Part shown: in pieces, positions 33,991-42,194 of the stretch | Layout: the number at the start of each line of letters is the position of its first letter | Numbering within the stretch: position 1 is the stretch's first letter | Source: Rhodothermales bacterium | Lineage (GTDB): Bacteria > Bacteroidota > Rhodothermia > Rhodothermales > VXPQ01 | DNA: 64,000 nucleotides | Assembly (NCBI GenBank): GCA_951812335.1 | Contig: OX638293.1 | Span: forward strand, 2,459,175 to 2,523,174 | Direction of reading: 5' to 3' | Program-made: the position numbers and the translations under genes | The notes under the pieces: generated by a model | Databases searched by the model: none | Told to the model about the DNA's origin: nothing | Seen by the model: only the letters and a program-made list of their open reading frames with translations

Positions 33991-34398
33991 ATGAACAACC
34001 ACAGCTCGGACCAATCGACATCCCGTCGCGCCGTCAAAACCCCGCTGGCTCCGGCAGCCATAGGCCCCTACAATCAGGGCATTCTCGCCGGAAACACGCT
34101 CTATTGCTCCGGACAGCTGGGAATCGATCCCGAAACGGGGAGCATGGTGCCCGGCGGCGCAGAGGCCGAAACGGAACGCGTGCTGAAAAACCTCGGCGCC
34201 GTGCTCAAAGCCGCACAAATGGATTACAGAAATGTCGTTCGTTGCACGGTGTTCCTGGCGGACATCAACGACTATGGGATCGTGAACGATGTATACGCCC
34301 GGTATTTTTCGGAACTCCCCCCTGCCCGCGAAGCCGTGGAAGTTGCCGCGCTACCCCGGGGTGCACGGGTGGAAATCTCCTGTATTGCAGTCCGGTAG
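33991..34398 (+). CDS. RidA (YjgF/YER057c/UK114) family enamine/imine deaminase
   Basis: The 135-residue product has the compact RidA fold. Key segments are AIGPYNQGILAGNTLYCSGQ, GAEAETERVLKNLGAVLKAA, and the substrate-binding Arg in PPAREAVEVAALPRGARVEI. Family members hydrolyse reactive 2-aminoacrylate and related imines made by PLP enzymes, acting as trimers in the cytosol. The extra 15-residue Ser/Thr-rich N-terminus before the conserved core is slightly long. It ends 33 bp from the stop of apt on the other strand. Confidence 0.94.
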   Translation: MNNHSSDQSTSRRAVKTPLAPAAIGPYNQGILAGNTLYCSGQLGIDPETGSMVPGGAEAETERVLKNLGAVLKAAQMDYRNVVRCTVFLADINDYGIVNDVYARYFSELPPAREAVEVAALPRGARVEISCIAVR

Positions 34399-34431
34399 CA
34401 CCCGGATCCGGGACTGTCCGCCCCCGGTGCA

Positions 34432-34980
34432 CTACCCGTCGAACCGGAGCACGGACCCGATCATCGCATCGCTCTCAAGACGCTCCCGACCTGAGAGGTA
34501 ATCCAGTTCGGCAAGGAATGAAAACCCGGCGAGCTCGCCACCGGCTTCCCGGATCAACTTCGCCGCCGCCGCCGCCGTACCGCCCGTGGCGATCACATCG
34601 TCATGGATAAGAACGCGGTCTCCTTTCACGACGGCATCCATGTGCATCTCTACACAATCCGTGCCGTACTCGAGATCGTATTCCATCCAATACGTCCGCC
34701 AGGGCAGTTTGCCCTGTTTCCGAACGGGTACAAAACCTGCATCGAGTTCCTGAGCCAGAGATAATCCGAACAGGAAACCGCGCGCTTCGATCCCCGCTAC
34801 CTTCGTGACGCCAGCGTCCCGAAAAGGCTCCGCAAGCGCCTCGACGGCCTGTCGAAACAGGACGGGATCCAGCAAGATCGGCGTGATATCCTTGAACGCA
34901 ATACCCGGTTGGGGGAAATCCGGTACGGTGCGAACCGCATCGTGCAAGGATTGTACGGATACTTCGGGGAAAGAATTCAT
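34432..34980 (-). CDS. apt: Adenine phosphoribosyltransferase
   Basis: The 182-residue product (start MNSFPEVSVQSLHDAVRTVP at 34980) converts adenine and PRPP to AMP in purine salvage. Typical motifs are VPDFPQPGIAFKDITPIL, AGIEARGFLFG and the PRPP loop VLIHDDVIATGGTAAAAAK. Length matches the family. The upstream extension to 35034 would add a poor N-terminus and is not used. It lies 69 bp downstream of the amidase gene at 35050 on the same strand. Confidence 0.96.
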   Translation of the reverse strand: MNSFPEVSVQSLHDAVRTVPDFPQPGIAFKDITPILLDPVLFRQAVEALAEPFRDAGVTKVAGIEARGFLFGLSLAQELDAGFVPVRKQGKLPWRTYWMEYDLEYGTDCVEMHMDAVVKGDRVLIHDDVIATGGTAAAAAKLIREAGGELAGFSFLAELDYLSGRERLESDAMIGSVLRFDG

Positions 34981-35049
34981 TCGGAAAAAAACCGGAAAAC
35001 GGAAAACGAACTGCACGGCCGAACGGAAATGCATTCCGGCCGGGGCGCA

Positions 35050-36438
35050 TTACGGAAGGCTCGCCTGCGAACCGAGACCCTTGTCATACTGCTCCTTGTA
35101 CGCGCGAACCGCCCTGAAAATAGCGCTTGCCAGATAATCCTGCCCGCGTTCGCTTGCCAGAAACGCCGCCTCGGACCGATTGCTGAGAAAGCCCAATTCA
35201 ACCAGTACGGCGGGCATGGAAGCACCCCAGAGCACATAGAAACCGGCCTGTTTGACGCCCCGGTTCTTGCGTTGCACCCGTTTCTCGAACTGATCCTGGA
35301 TAAGCACGGCGAGTTCCTGACTCTGCTGCATGTACGCGCTTTGCGTAAGCGCCATGCGAATGAGCGCTTCCTCGTTCATATCCTCGTATTCCCGCTGGGA
35401 ACTCTCCATCTTCACCACCTCGTTCTCCCGCTCCATCGTGCTGCGGGCGGCATCGGTTTTGTGCAGGCCGATGAAAAAGGTTTCGGTACCGCTCGCCGCC
35501 TTATTGCCCGCCGAATTCGCATGGATCGAAATGAACAGCTTGCCCCCGTGCTCGTTGGCGATCCGCCCCCGGTCCTTGAGTTCGATAAACCGGTCGTCCT
35601 GCCGCGTATACTCGACCTGCACGCCAAGACGCTCCTCAAGGTACGCTCCGAGTTTCAGCGAAACGGCAAGGGTAATGTTTTTTTCGATCAAGCCGTGCCC
35701 CCTCGTTCCCGGATCCTTGCCGCCATGTCCGGCATCGATCACCACGGTGTCCAGAAGCCACTGTCCACCCGCCGGGGCCTCTCCACTGGACGGCAAGGAC
35801 GCCTCCCGGGTCCGACCCGTGGTCCCCCCACCGATAGCCGGCAACCGATCGGTGGACGTCGTGGCCAGCAGCGATACCGACCGAACGGGAATCTGCTGCG
35901 GATTCCCGTCCGCCTCCCGGCGCGAAGCGATCCGCCCGGATGTATACGCAAGTCCTACAAGAATATCGTTGGAGCCCCCGTCGCGGTATGCCGACACATC
36001 CACAGGCTGTCGGGCGTCAAGAGTAAACCGGAAAAACAGATGGCCTTCCTCTTCCTCCCCCGAATACCGGATGACAGGCCCTGCGGCATCACCCCTCACA
36101 TGATCGGAGGCAAGCCTCGTATTGAAAAGGATCACCTCCAACTGTCCATCGGCAAGCATGCGCGGCTCGCTGTAGGCAGCCACCGGGCCGTCCGTATGAA
36201 AACGGATAACGTAGCCCTTGCCGTCGGATCGCTCGGTCAGGGAAACGCGCTCCACCTGTGGGACGGCGCGAAGAGCAACCGCGTTTGACGAAGCAAGCGG
36301 AGCGACGGCCCCCTCGCTTTCATGAGAAGACGCCCCCGCCGCAGAAGCGGCAAGGACGATTATGGCGCAAAACCGGACCATTCCCCCTACGGGAAATCCG
36401 CCGCGCAAAAAAAAGCCCGGACGCAAACGATGCATCAT
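35050..36438 (-). CDS. N-acetylmuramoyl-L-alanine amidase (Amidase_3), exported
   Basis: The start at 36438 (tandem ATG codons) gives 462 residues; a Met at 36381 right before VRFCAIIVLAASAAGA is a possible later start of the signal sequence. Residues about 70-200 are an AMIN-like beta domain. The catalytic zinc amidase domain runs from LDTVVIDAGHGGKDPGTRGH through the second ligand Glu in LIEKNITLAV, the His in LFISIHANS, and the active Glu in AVLVELGFLSN. It cuts the amide bond between MurNAc and the stem peptide during cell separation or turnover. The long insert around NKGVKQ-like Gly/Lys residues (about 375-395) may be a regulatory helix. Confidence 0.93.
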   Translation of the reverse strand: MMHRLRPGFFLRGGFPVGGMVRFCAIIVLAASAAGASSHESEGAVAPLASSNAVALRAVPQVERVSLTERSDGKGYVIRFHTDGPVAAYSEPRMLADGQLEVILFNTRLASDHVRGDAAGPVIRYSGEEEEGHLFFRFTLDARQPVDVSAYRDGGSNDILVGLAYTSGRIASRREADGNPQQIPVRSVSLLATTSTDRLPAIGGGTTGRTREASLPSSGEAPAGGQWLLDTVVIDAGHGGKDPGTRGHGLIEKNITLAVSLKLGAYLEERLGVQVEYTRQDDRFIELKDRGRIANEHGGKLFISIHANSAGNKAASGTETFFIGLHKTDAARSTMERENEVVKMESSQREYEDMNEEALIRMALTQSAYMQQSQELAVLIQDQFEKRVQRKNRGVKQAGFYVLWGASMPAVLVELGFLSNRSEAAFLASERGQDYLASAIFRAVRAYKEQYDKGLGSQASLP

Positions 36439-36559
36439 AGTTACGGAAACGGTCAGCAGGATCGCCTCCTCTGCATCTTGCGCCGGCGAAAGGGTGGGTG
36501 GTGGACGGGCAGAAAAGCAAATCGCAGCGCAAAACCCCACACTATCGGTAAATATACAA

Positions 36560-36601
36560 AAAAACTATTAAAAAGCATAAGGGGAGGCCATGCGCCTCCC
36601 C
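36560..36601 (-). terminator. Rho-independent terminator of the 36623 gene
   Basis: On the minus strand GGGGAGGC-N5-GCCTCCCC (36581-36601) forms a perfect 8-bp GC stem and is followed by ttatgctttttaatagttttttt. It lies 22 bp after the stop codon of the coiled-coil gene at 36623 and separates it from the amidase gene. Confidence 0.85.
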
Positions 36602-36622
36602 CGGCCTTTCAAAAAAGAAACC

Positions 36623-37540
36623 TTACCAGTCCAGCGTATCGTTTCCCAGCAACTCCTGCAGGCGGCGATCCACGATATCGCGCTGAAGCCGTTGGCGCTC
36701 GCCAATAGCCCACTGCAACTCTCGCAGCCGCTCCTTGAGTTCTTCCACTTCACGGCGACGATTCTCCTGTTTGAGTTCGAATATTTCGGCCAACCGTTCC
36801 CGCAATACCGCTATGCTGTCCCGGCGCGCTTTCCCCTCCTGCATCTCGACAAACTTTTGGGCCATACCCAGCACCTCTTTCTCCATGAACCGCTCACTCA
36901 TCAGTTGGTTGAAAAGCCCCTTGTTCTTGTGCTGCATGTTCGAGAAATACCGCTGCATCTGGATATGCGGCAACTCGCTGGCCGTACGGGCCGCTTCCGC
37001 CGCATGAAGCGTCATATCCTCAGCCATTTGTCGCAATTCACCTATCCGCGATTTCTCAAAACGATGCTGCAGATCCTGGATGCGTTTTGCCTGTTCGCGC
37101 AGGTCCTCGGCCTTCCGTTCCAGAATGGTCTCGGGCGGTGCGGTAACGATAAACAAAATCATAGCGTTTTCTTCCATGCCCTCACAACCCCCATCCCGCA
37201 GGATGCAATCAAAATTGCCCGTGGGAGTTTTCAACCACAAACTATCCCCTTCGAGAGCATACCGCCGCCCGTCTTGCAGTTGAATGATCAGATCCTTGTC
37301 GGAAGAAAACGTAGTAAAATTCACGGAGGCCCCTTGCGGGGGAAATCCTTCAGGAAGGTTCTCGGGAGGAATTTCCCGGTCGTCGATAAACACAGCCCCC
37401 CCATCTACGCGAAACGAACGAATCGCCGGTTCGGCAACGCCATTGGAAACAACGTACTGCGCCGTCGCCGTTCCGGCAGCGAGAATCAGCATCGGCAGGG
37501 CAAGCAACCAGCCTTTGGAGTACAGGGAAAGAGAGTTCAT
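36623..37540 (-). CDS. Exported coiled-coil protein of unknown function
   Basis: The 305-residue product has a signal peptide MNSLSLYSKGWLLALPMLIL ending near ATAQ. Residues about 30-125 look like a beta domain (VDGGAVFIDDREIP, FDCILRDGGCEG with a Cys pair). Residues 135-300 are a long charged helix with many Arg, Glu and Leu (ERKAEDLREQAKRIQDLQHR; RRREVEELKERLRELQWAIG). No family is recognised. It stands downstream of the ECF sigma factor and anti-sigma-like genes on the same strand (78 bp from 37618), so it may be part of a cell-envelope stress response and be secreted as an effector or sensor. It ends at a strong terminator. Confidence 0.7.
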   Translation of the reverse strand: MNSLSLYSKGWLLALPMLILAAGTATAQYVVSNGVAEPAIRSFRVDGGAVFIDDREIPPENLPEGFPPQGASVNFTTFSSDKDLIIQLQDGRRYALEGDSLWLKTPTGNFDCILRDGGCEGMEENAMILFIVTAPPETILERKAEDLREQAKRIQDLQHRFEKSRIGELRQMAEDMTLHAAEAARTASELPHIQMQRYFSNMQHKNKGLFNQLMSERFMEKEVLGMAQKFVEMQEGKARRDSIAVLRERLAEIFELKQENRRREVEELKERLRELQWAIGERQRLQRDIVDRRLQELLGNDTLDW

Positions 37541-37617
37541 GGCTTTACGGTATTTGTTGAGTATGGTGTGTTACCTCCAGTTTCCAGTAATCGATAGCGT
37601 AGTTTCGATGTGCACCG

Positions 37618-38499
37618 TCAGCGGCGATCCGAGGCGGGCGTCAACCCGGGATTCCCCGATCCGACAGGGAGCATTTCGAGCGGCATCGCAGGCGTTTCCC
37701 AGCCTCCGGCCACCCCATCGCCGATACTCTGGATGCGCTGTTGCAGGTAAATGACATCGCTCCGATCGTCCCAGGCCGGTATTTCCAGCAGGACGAACCC
37801 CGGCTGTGCAAGCGCGCCGTCTCCAGCCTGTTCGGACGCAACAGCCGCCGTTTGCACTGGCCCGGCAGCGTCAGCAGGCGACGCATCCGCCAAGGCCGTT
37901 TGAGAAGGAGCTTCCGGCGCTGTTTCCGAGGGCGGGGCGCCGGAAGCAGCGGGAAGATCAGGAGAAGAAACAGCGGCAAGCCCCGTATCCCCACGCTGCA
38001 CATCGGCCGCGCGATTCTCGGCCTCTCCGGCCGGGGAAAGTGTTTCGGGGAGAGCTACGGAAGGGGCTGCTTCCGTAGATACAGATGCATCGGGCCGGAG
38101 CGCCACCGGTTCGGAATCGGTCGAAGCTGGAGCAAACACATCCGCCCGAAACAATCCGATGAGCGCGACCGCCGCCAGCATCGCGGCGATGGCCCCGCCC
38201 GCGATACGTCTCGGCAGTCGCCGCACCACTCGTTTACGGGACAGGGCAGGGCGATTTTGTCGGGCGCCAGCGGGCTGGGCCTTCCGGGCGCCGGAGAGCG
38301 TCGTATGTTGCGCTGCCGCTTGCAGCACAGCCTCCACGGCCTCCGGATCGGGCCTCGCAGACCGGATTGCGGATCGCGCATCCAGCCAATCCTTCATTTC
38401 GCGCAGGGAAGCGGCCTCTTCCGTGCTCCCGGAGCCGGGATCCGAGGGCGTCCCCGAACCCTCGTACAGTTCGAGAAGCCTGGCGTTTTTCTTGTCCAT
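37618..38499 (-). CDS. Putative anti-sigma factor with one membrane helix
   Basis: The start at 38499, 14 bp after the sigma gene stop, gives 293 residues. The N-terminal part (MDKKNARLLELYEGSGTPSD) is short and cytosolic; a basic stretch RRLPRRIAGG precedes one hydrophobic helix GGAIAAMLAAVALIGLF at about residues 100-116. The rest is a Pro/Ala/Ser/Glu-rich periplasmic tail ending with ILEIPAWDDRSD-like residues. No zinc His-x3-Cys-x2-Cys anti-sigma motif is visible, so the call rests on position right behind an ECF sigma gene and on topology. Confidence 0.65.
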   Translation of the reverse strand: MDKKNARLLELYEGSGTPSDPGSGSTEEAASLREMKDWLDARSAIRSARPDPEAVEAVLQAAAQHTTLSGARKAQPAGARQNRPALSRKRVVRRLPRRIAGGAIAAMLAAVALIGLFRADVFAPASTDSEPVALRPDASVSTEAAPSVALPETLSPAGEAENRAADVQRGDTGLAAVSSPDLPAASGAPPSETAPEAPSQTALADASPADAAGPVQTAAVASEQAGDGALAQPGFVLLEIPAWDDRSDVIYLQQRIQSIGDGVAGGWETPAMPLEMLPVGSGNPGLTPASDRR

Positions 38500-38513
38500 A
38501 CCGGTTCGTTGTA

Positions 38514-39119
38514 TCAAGTGGTTCGTATTCCTTCGGCCTCCTCGCCGAGTTCCATCCGTATCATCTTTTGCAGGTTGAGAAGCGCATAGCGCATCCGTCC
38601 CAGCGCCGTATTGATAGACACATTCGTAAGCTCCGCAATCTCCCGAAACGTCATGCCGGTTTCGTGACGCAGCAGCAGTACCTCGCGCTGTTCGCCCGGC
38701 AACCGTTCGATGCATTGTTCCATAATGTCAATCCGGTGGCGCAGGTCCACCTGTTTGTCGGCAGGCGCCGGTGCTCCCGGCAAGCGATCCCAAAAAGAGC
38801 CGTCCTGCGCATCGTTCGTTTCCACATCGGTCCATTTTTTTCGCTCGCGCATGTGGTCGAAGACCGCATTGCGGGCAATGCGCATCACCCAGGCCAGCCA
38901 TTTGCCCTGCGATGCATACGATCCGCGTTCCTTCTTCATCGCGCGGATAGCGCGAAAGAAGGTTTCCTGAAACAGGTCGTTCGCTATGTCCCGATTACGC
39001 ACCATGCCCATCACATAGCCGAATATGCGCTCCTGATGCCGTTCCACCAGCTGGCGGAAGGCCTCCTGATCGTCTTCTTCAATGTATGCGACCGCAAGGG
39101 CCTCATCCGTACGATGCAT
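38514..39119 (-). CDS. ECF-type RNA polymerase sigma factor
   Basis: The 201-residue product has region 2 at about residues 20-95 (AFRQLVERHQERIFGYVMGM, DLFQETFFRAI, WLAWVMRIARNAVFDHMR) and region 4 at about 130-185 (IERLPGEQREVLLLRHETGM, TFREIAELTNVSINTALGRM). It directs RNA polymerase to a small regulon, typically cell-envelope functions. It is first in a minus-strand set with the anti-sigma-like gene (38499) and the exported coiled-coil gene. Autoregulation is likely but the promoter was not identified. Confidence 0.95.
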   Translation of the reverse strand: MHRTDEALAVAYIEEDDQEAFRQLVERHQERIFGYVMGMVRNRDIANDLFQETFFRAIRAMKKERGSYASQGKWLAWVMRIARNAVFDHMRERKKWTDVETNDAQDGSFWDRLPGAPAPADKQVDLRHRIDIMEQCIERLPGEQREVLLLRHETGMTFREIAELTNVSINTALGRMRYALLNLQKMIRMELGEEAEGIRTT

Positions 39120-39594
39120 TCGGAATGACGGAACGGACGGGATGCAGAAAAATTATCCTGTTCCAGCCGCGCAATCCTTATCCAGAGAACCAATTCCTAT
39201 GCAAGAACGAGGCAGGAACGGAATTATTGTTTCACGGACGAATTGGTTGGTTTTATTGAAACCGCACGCTGCCGGGAAAGATCGATCCGGGCGGCTTTAA
39301 GGATACTCTGATCAAAACCGCTTCGCTCAGCGCTTCGCGTTTGTGCGTATAAGAATATCATAATTGCATCGTTGAAATTAGCGGAAAACGCTGCGGACTC
39401 GGGGCAGTGCGGACTTAATCAGAGTATCCTTAAGGAACCATTCGGGCATCTCTTTCATAATGAATTGGTTGCCGAAGACCGCCGCAAAGGCGCCTTCCTG
39501 TTCGAAAACGCAACGCAACACGCCGTGCGCAGCGGCATCGCCACCCCTTGTACCGCCACTGCCTTACTTCTTCGTTCGATTCCCGCCGCGCGCA
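39120..39594. other. Divergent intergenic region with a full palindromic element
   Basis: It lies between the sigma gene start (39119) and the permease start (39595). Element E6 takes up 39297-39434. The sequence 39120-39296 and 39435-39594 contains no gene I can support; open frames there overlap the element or lack coding character. Confidence 0.5.
39297..39434 (+). repeat. Dispersed palindromic element, complete long form (E6)
   Basis: This 138-bp copy is the best preserved. The outer ends TTAAGGATACTCTGAT and its reverse complement ATCAGAGTATCCTTAA are perfect 16-bp inverted repeats. The interior shares about 100 nt with copies E2 and E8, including the mini-hairpin GCG-GAAAA-CGC. There is no obvious target-site duplication; the outer TTAA is itself palindromic. 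Confidence 0.88.
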
Positions 39595-40356
39595 ATGACG
39601 TACTCGCTTACCTGGTTCCTGCGTCCTTTCACCATTCTGGGAAAATATTCGCTACTGATCTTCCATGCGTTCGTATCGCCGGACGATTTTCGCACGTACC
39701 GAAAGAACACCTTCAACCAGATGATGCGCATCGGCGTGGAATCCATCCCGATCGTTGCGCTGGCCGCCGCTTTTTCCGGCGCCGTTACCACGGTACAGGT
39801 GTCCTATCAGCTCGTTTCGGTCTTTCTGCCCGCCACCGTCATCGGATCGGTCGTGGCGCCCTCCATGATTCTGGAACTCGGGCCTGTAGTGACGGGATTC
39901 ATTCTGGCGGGGCGCGTCGGCGCACGCATTGCCGCCGAACTGGGAACCATGCGCGTCACGGAACAGATCGACGCACTCGAGGCAATGGGTCTTAACTCAA
40001 TAAGCTATTTGATCGCGCCCCGGATCCTCGCGGGCATCATTATGTTTCCGATGCTCTACGTGGCGGCCTGCGCCATCGGGATCGGAGGCGGAATTACCGT
40101 AGCCAACCTCGGCGGTTATCTGACCACGCAGGAATTCGTACAGGGCGCCCAGGATTTCTTTCGTCCATTCGATCCGTACTTCGGCCTGAGCAAGGCATTC
40201 GTTTTCGGGTTTATCATTACCTCGGTATCCTGTTATATGGGGTATTTTACGGCCGGCGGCGCCGAGGGCGTCGGCAAAAGCACGACGCAAGCAGCCGTGA
40301 TGAGTTGCGTTTTTATTCTTATTGCAGACCTCGTCCTCGCCGTCACGCTGCTGTAA
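39595..40356 (+). CDS. mlaE: MlaE-family ABC transporter permease
   Basis: Starting at 39595 (MTYSLTWFLRPFTILGKYSL) the product has 253 residues and about five to six membrane helices, as usual for MlaE. Conserved family segments are PIVALAAAFSGAVTTVQVSY, PVVTGFILAGRVGARIAAEL and GTMRVTEQIDALEAMGLNSI. With the ATPase (15 bp downstream) and the MlaD protein it forms an inner-membrane complex that moves lipids between inner and outer membrane. No MlaA, MlaB or MlaC gene is nearby. Confidence 0.95.
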   Translation: MTYSLTWFLRPFTILGKYSLLIFHAFVSPDDFRTYRKNTFNQMMRIGVESIPIVALAAAFSGAVTTVQVSYQLVSVFLPATVIGSVVAPSMILELGPVVTGFILAGRVGARIAAELGTMRVTEQIDALEAMGLNSISYLIAPRILAGIIMFPMLYVAACAIGIGGGITVANLGGYLTTQEFVQGAQDFFRPFDPYFGLSKAFVFGFIITSVSCYMGYFTAGGAEGVGKSTTQAAVMSCVFILIADLVLAVTLL

Positions 40357-40371
40357 AGGCCTTCCCGCGCC

Positions 40372-41145
40372 ATGATCCGGCTCGAACATATCACCAAGCA
40401 GTTCAATAACACGGTCGTGCTTCGCGACGTTTCCCTCGACATTCCCGAGGGGGAAACGCTGGCGGTCATCGGGCGATCGGGTTCCGGCAAAAGCGTGCTC
40501 ATCAAACATGCAGTCGGCCTGCTCACGCCCGACGAGGGGCGCGTGGTTGTGGACGGCGCCAATATCCATGAGGTATCGTACAAGGAGTTGCGGCGTATCC
40601 GGCGCAAGTTCGGTGTGCTGTTTCAGGGTGGAGCGCTGTTCGATTCGATGTCCGCTTTCGAGAACGTCGCTTTTCCGCTGCGCACCTTCACCGGAAAGCC
40701 CGATGGAAATATCCGGAGCCGCGTAGAAGCGTGCCTCGAAATGGTGCAATTGCCCGACATCGGTAAAAAAATGCCGTCCGAATTGTCCGGAGGCATGCAG
40801 AAGCGCGTAGCGTTGGCCCGGGCCATTGCACTGGAACCCAAGTACATCATATACGACGAACCGACAAGCGGCCTCGACCCTGCAACGTCCAACCATATCG
40901 ACGAACTCATCCTGTCGCTGAACGAGCGATTGCGCGTAACCAGCATCGTGATAACACACGACATGCATTCGGTGCTTGCCATTGCAGATCGGGTCGCCTT
41001 TATCCATAAGGCCCGGATCGCCTGGAGCGGGACCGTAGACGATATCCACCGAAGCGATCACAAATCTCTGCTCGATTTCGTCCGAGCCAACGAATACGTG
41101 ATCGGCGAACAGACTTCCGCATCGGAAGTATCCCTGCATCCCTAA
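40372..41145 (+). CDS. mlaF: MlaF-family ABC transporter ATP-binding protein
   Basis: The 257-residue ATPase has Walker A GRSGSGKS at residues 34-41, signature LSGGMQKR, and Walker B YIIYDEPTSGLDP. The Q-loop FQGGALFDSMSAFENV and the EMVQLPDI region are typical of lipid-transport ATPases of the Mla/TGD type. It drives the permease at 39595 and ends 15 bp before the MlaD gene. Confidence 0.96.
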   Translation: MIRLEHITKQFNNTVVLRDVSLDIPEGETLAVIGRSGSGKSVLIKHAVGLLTPDEGRVVVDGANIHEVSYKELRRIRRKFGVLFQGGALFDSMSAFENVAFPLRTFTGKPDGNIRSRVEACLEMVQLPDIGKKMPSELSGGMQKRVALARAIALEPKYIIYDEPTSGLDPATSNHIDELILSLNERLRVTSIVITHDMHSVLAIADRVAFIHKARIAWSGTVDDIHRSDHKSLLDFVRANEYVIGEQTSASEVSLHP

Positions 41146-41160
41146 CGAATATCCATCCCT

Positions 41161-42090
41161 GTGAAGCACTCCAAAGAACTGATTGTCGGTCTGAGCCTCG
41201 CCGCTGCGATGGTTGTTTTTGTACTGGGCATCCGTTTCCTGCAGGATGTGCCGCTTTTCCGCAGCACGTACGTACTCCACACCCATTTCGAATCGGCCGG
41301 CGGCCTTTCGGGAGGCAGCCCCATACGCATCAATGGAGTCGATGTGGGCGCGGTGGAACATGTCCGGCTGGACACGGACAATCGGGTGAGCGTCCGACTG
41401 CACCTCGACGACAATCTTCATATCCCGGAGGGCTCCCATGCCGAAATCGGCGGCATTTCCGCCCTGGGCAGTAATTATGTGATTATTTTCCCCGCCCCTC
41501 AGGGCAACCCGCCGATATCCGACGGCGGATACATCGAAGGCGTCAGCGCACCGGACGCCTTCGAAGCGGTGACGGAACGAAGTGTCCGCCTTACCGAAAA
41601 TGTCGAGGAAGCCTTGGCGAACGCAAACCTCCTTCTTGAAGATACCGGCCTACTGATCGGGGAAACCGGCGCCGATATCCGCCCGACGCTCCGGGCTTTG
41701 CGTGAAGTCACGGACGCTCTGGCCCAGACGCTGCGCGAGGAACAGGAATCCGTAAGACAGATCATCGGCAACGTCGAGACTGTTTCGGGGGACCTTGCCA
41801 GATTATCGGGGGCCGGTACGGACACACTGGCCCAGACGCTGCACCGCCTCGACCAGATAACGGTGCATCTCGAAAGCTCCCTGCAAATGCTGGAAGGCGC
41901 CACGCACAACCTGGACGAGATTCTGACAAAGATCAATAACGGCGACGGCACATTAGCCCGGCTACTAAACGACCCTACCTTGTACATACGCATGGGCTCC
42001 ACGCTAGGGACGCTCGAATCCCTGCTGCAAGACCTGCAGGATAATCCTCGCAAGTACTTGCGGCACATGGACATTGTGGACGTTTTTTAG
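41161..42090 (+). CDS. mlaD: MlaD/MCE-family protein
   Basis: The gene starts with GTG at 41161 and encodes 309 residues. An N-terminal membrane anchor (LIVGLSLAAAMVVFVLGIRF) is followed by the MCE domain (residues about 38-115: YVLHTHFESAGGLSGGSPIR, INGVDVGAVEHVRL, ALGSNYVIIFP). A long helical tail (residues 130-290) with DTLAQTLHRLDQI heptads is characteristic of MCE proteins, which form a hexameric ring or tunnel for lipid passage. Its start lies 15 bp after the ATPase stop, completing the operon. Confidence 0.93.
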   Translation: MKHSKELIVGLSLAAAMVVFVLGIRFLQDVPLFRSTYVLHTHFESAGGLSGGSPIRINGVDVGAVEHVRLDTDNRVSVRLHLDDNLHIPEGSHAEIGGISALGSNYVIIFPAPQGNPPISDGGYIEGVSAPDAFEAVTERSVRLTENVEEALANANLLLEDTGLLIGETGADIRPTLRALREVTDALAQTLREEQESVRQIIGNVETVSGDLARLSGAGTDTLAQTLHRLDQITVHLESSLQMLEGATHNLDEILTKINNGDGTLARLLNDPTLYIRMGSTLGTLESLLQDLQDNPRKYLRHMDIVDVF

Positions 42091-42194
42091 CGGAAGGCGT
42101 AGCAACGAGGTAAGATTTTTTCAATATTCTCCCGCACCGGCGCGACCGTTTCTTTTTTGGCGCCGCGCCATAATATGCTTGTCTTGTTTATCCG

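Noticed and set aside
39372..39430. Short conserved reading frame (LKLAENAADSG-like) shared by element copies
   Set aside because: The same bases form the mini-hairpin and differ by paired changes; with three copies only, a coding explanation is weaker than a structural one.
39997..41439. 480-codon minus-strand open frame across the Mla genes
   Set aside because: It is antisense to three clear genes and spans their boundaries, so it cannot be real.
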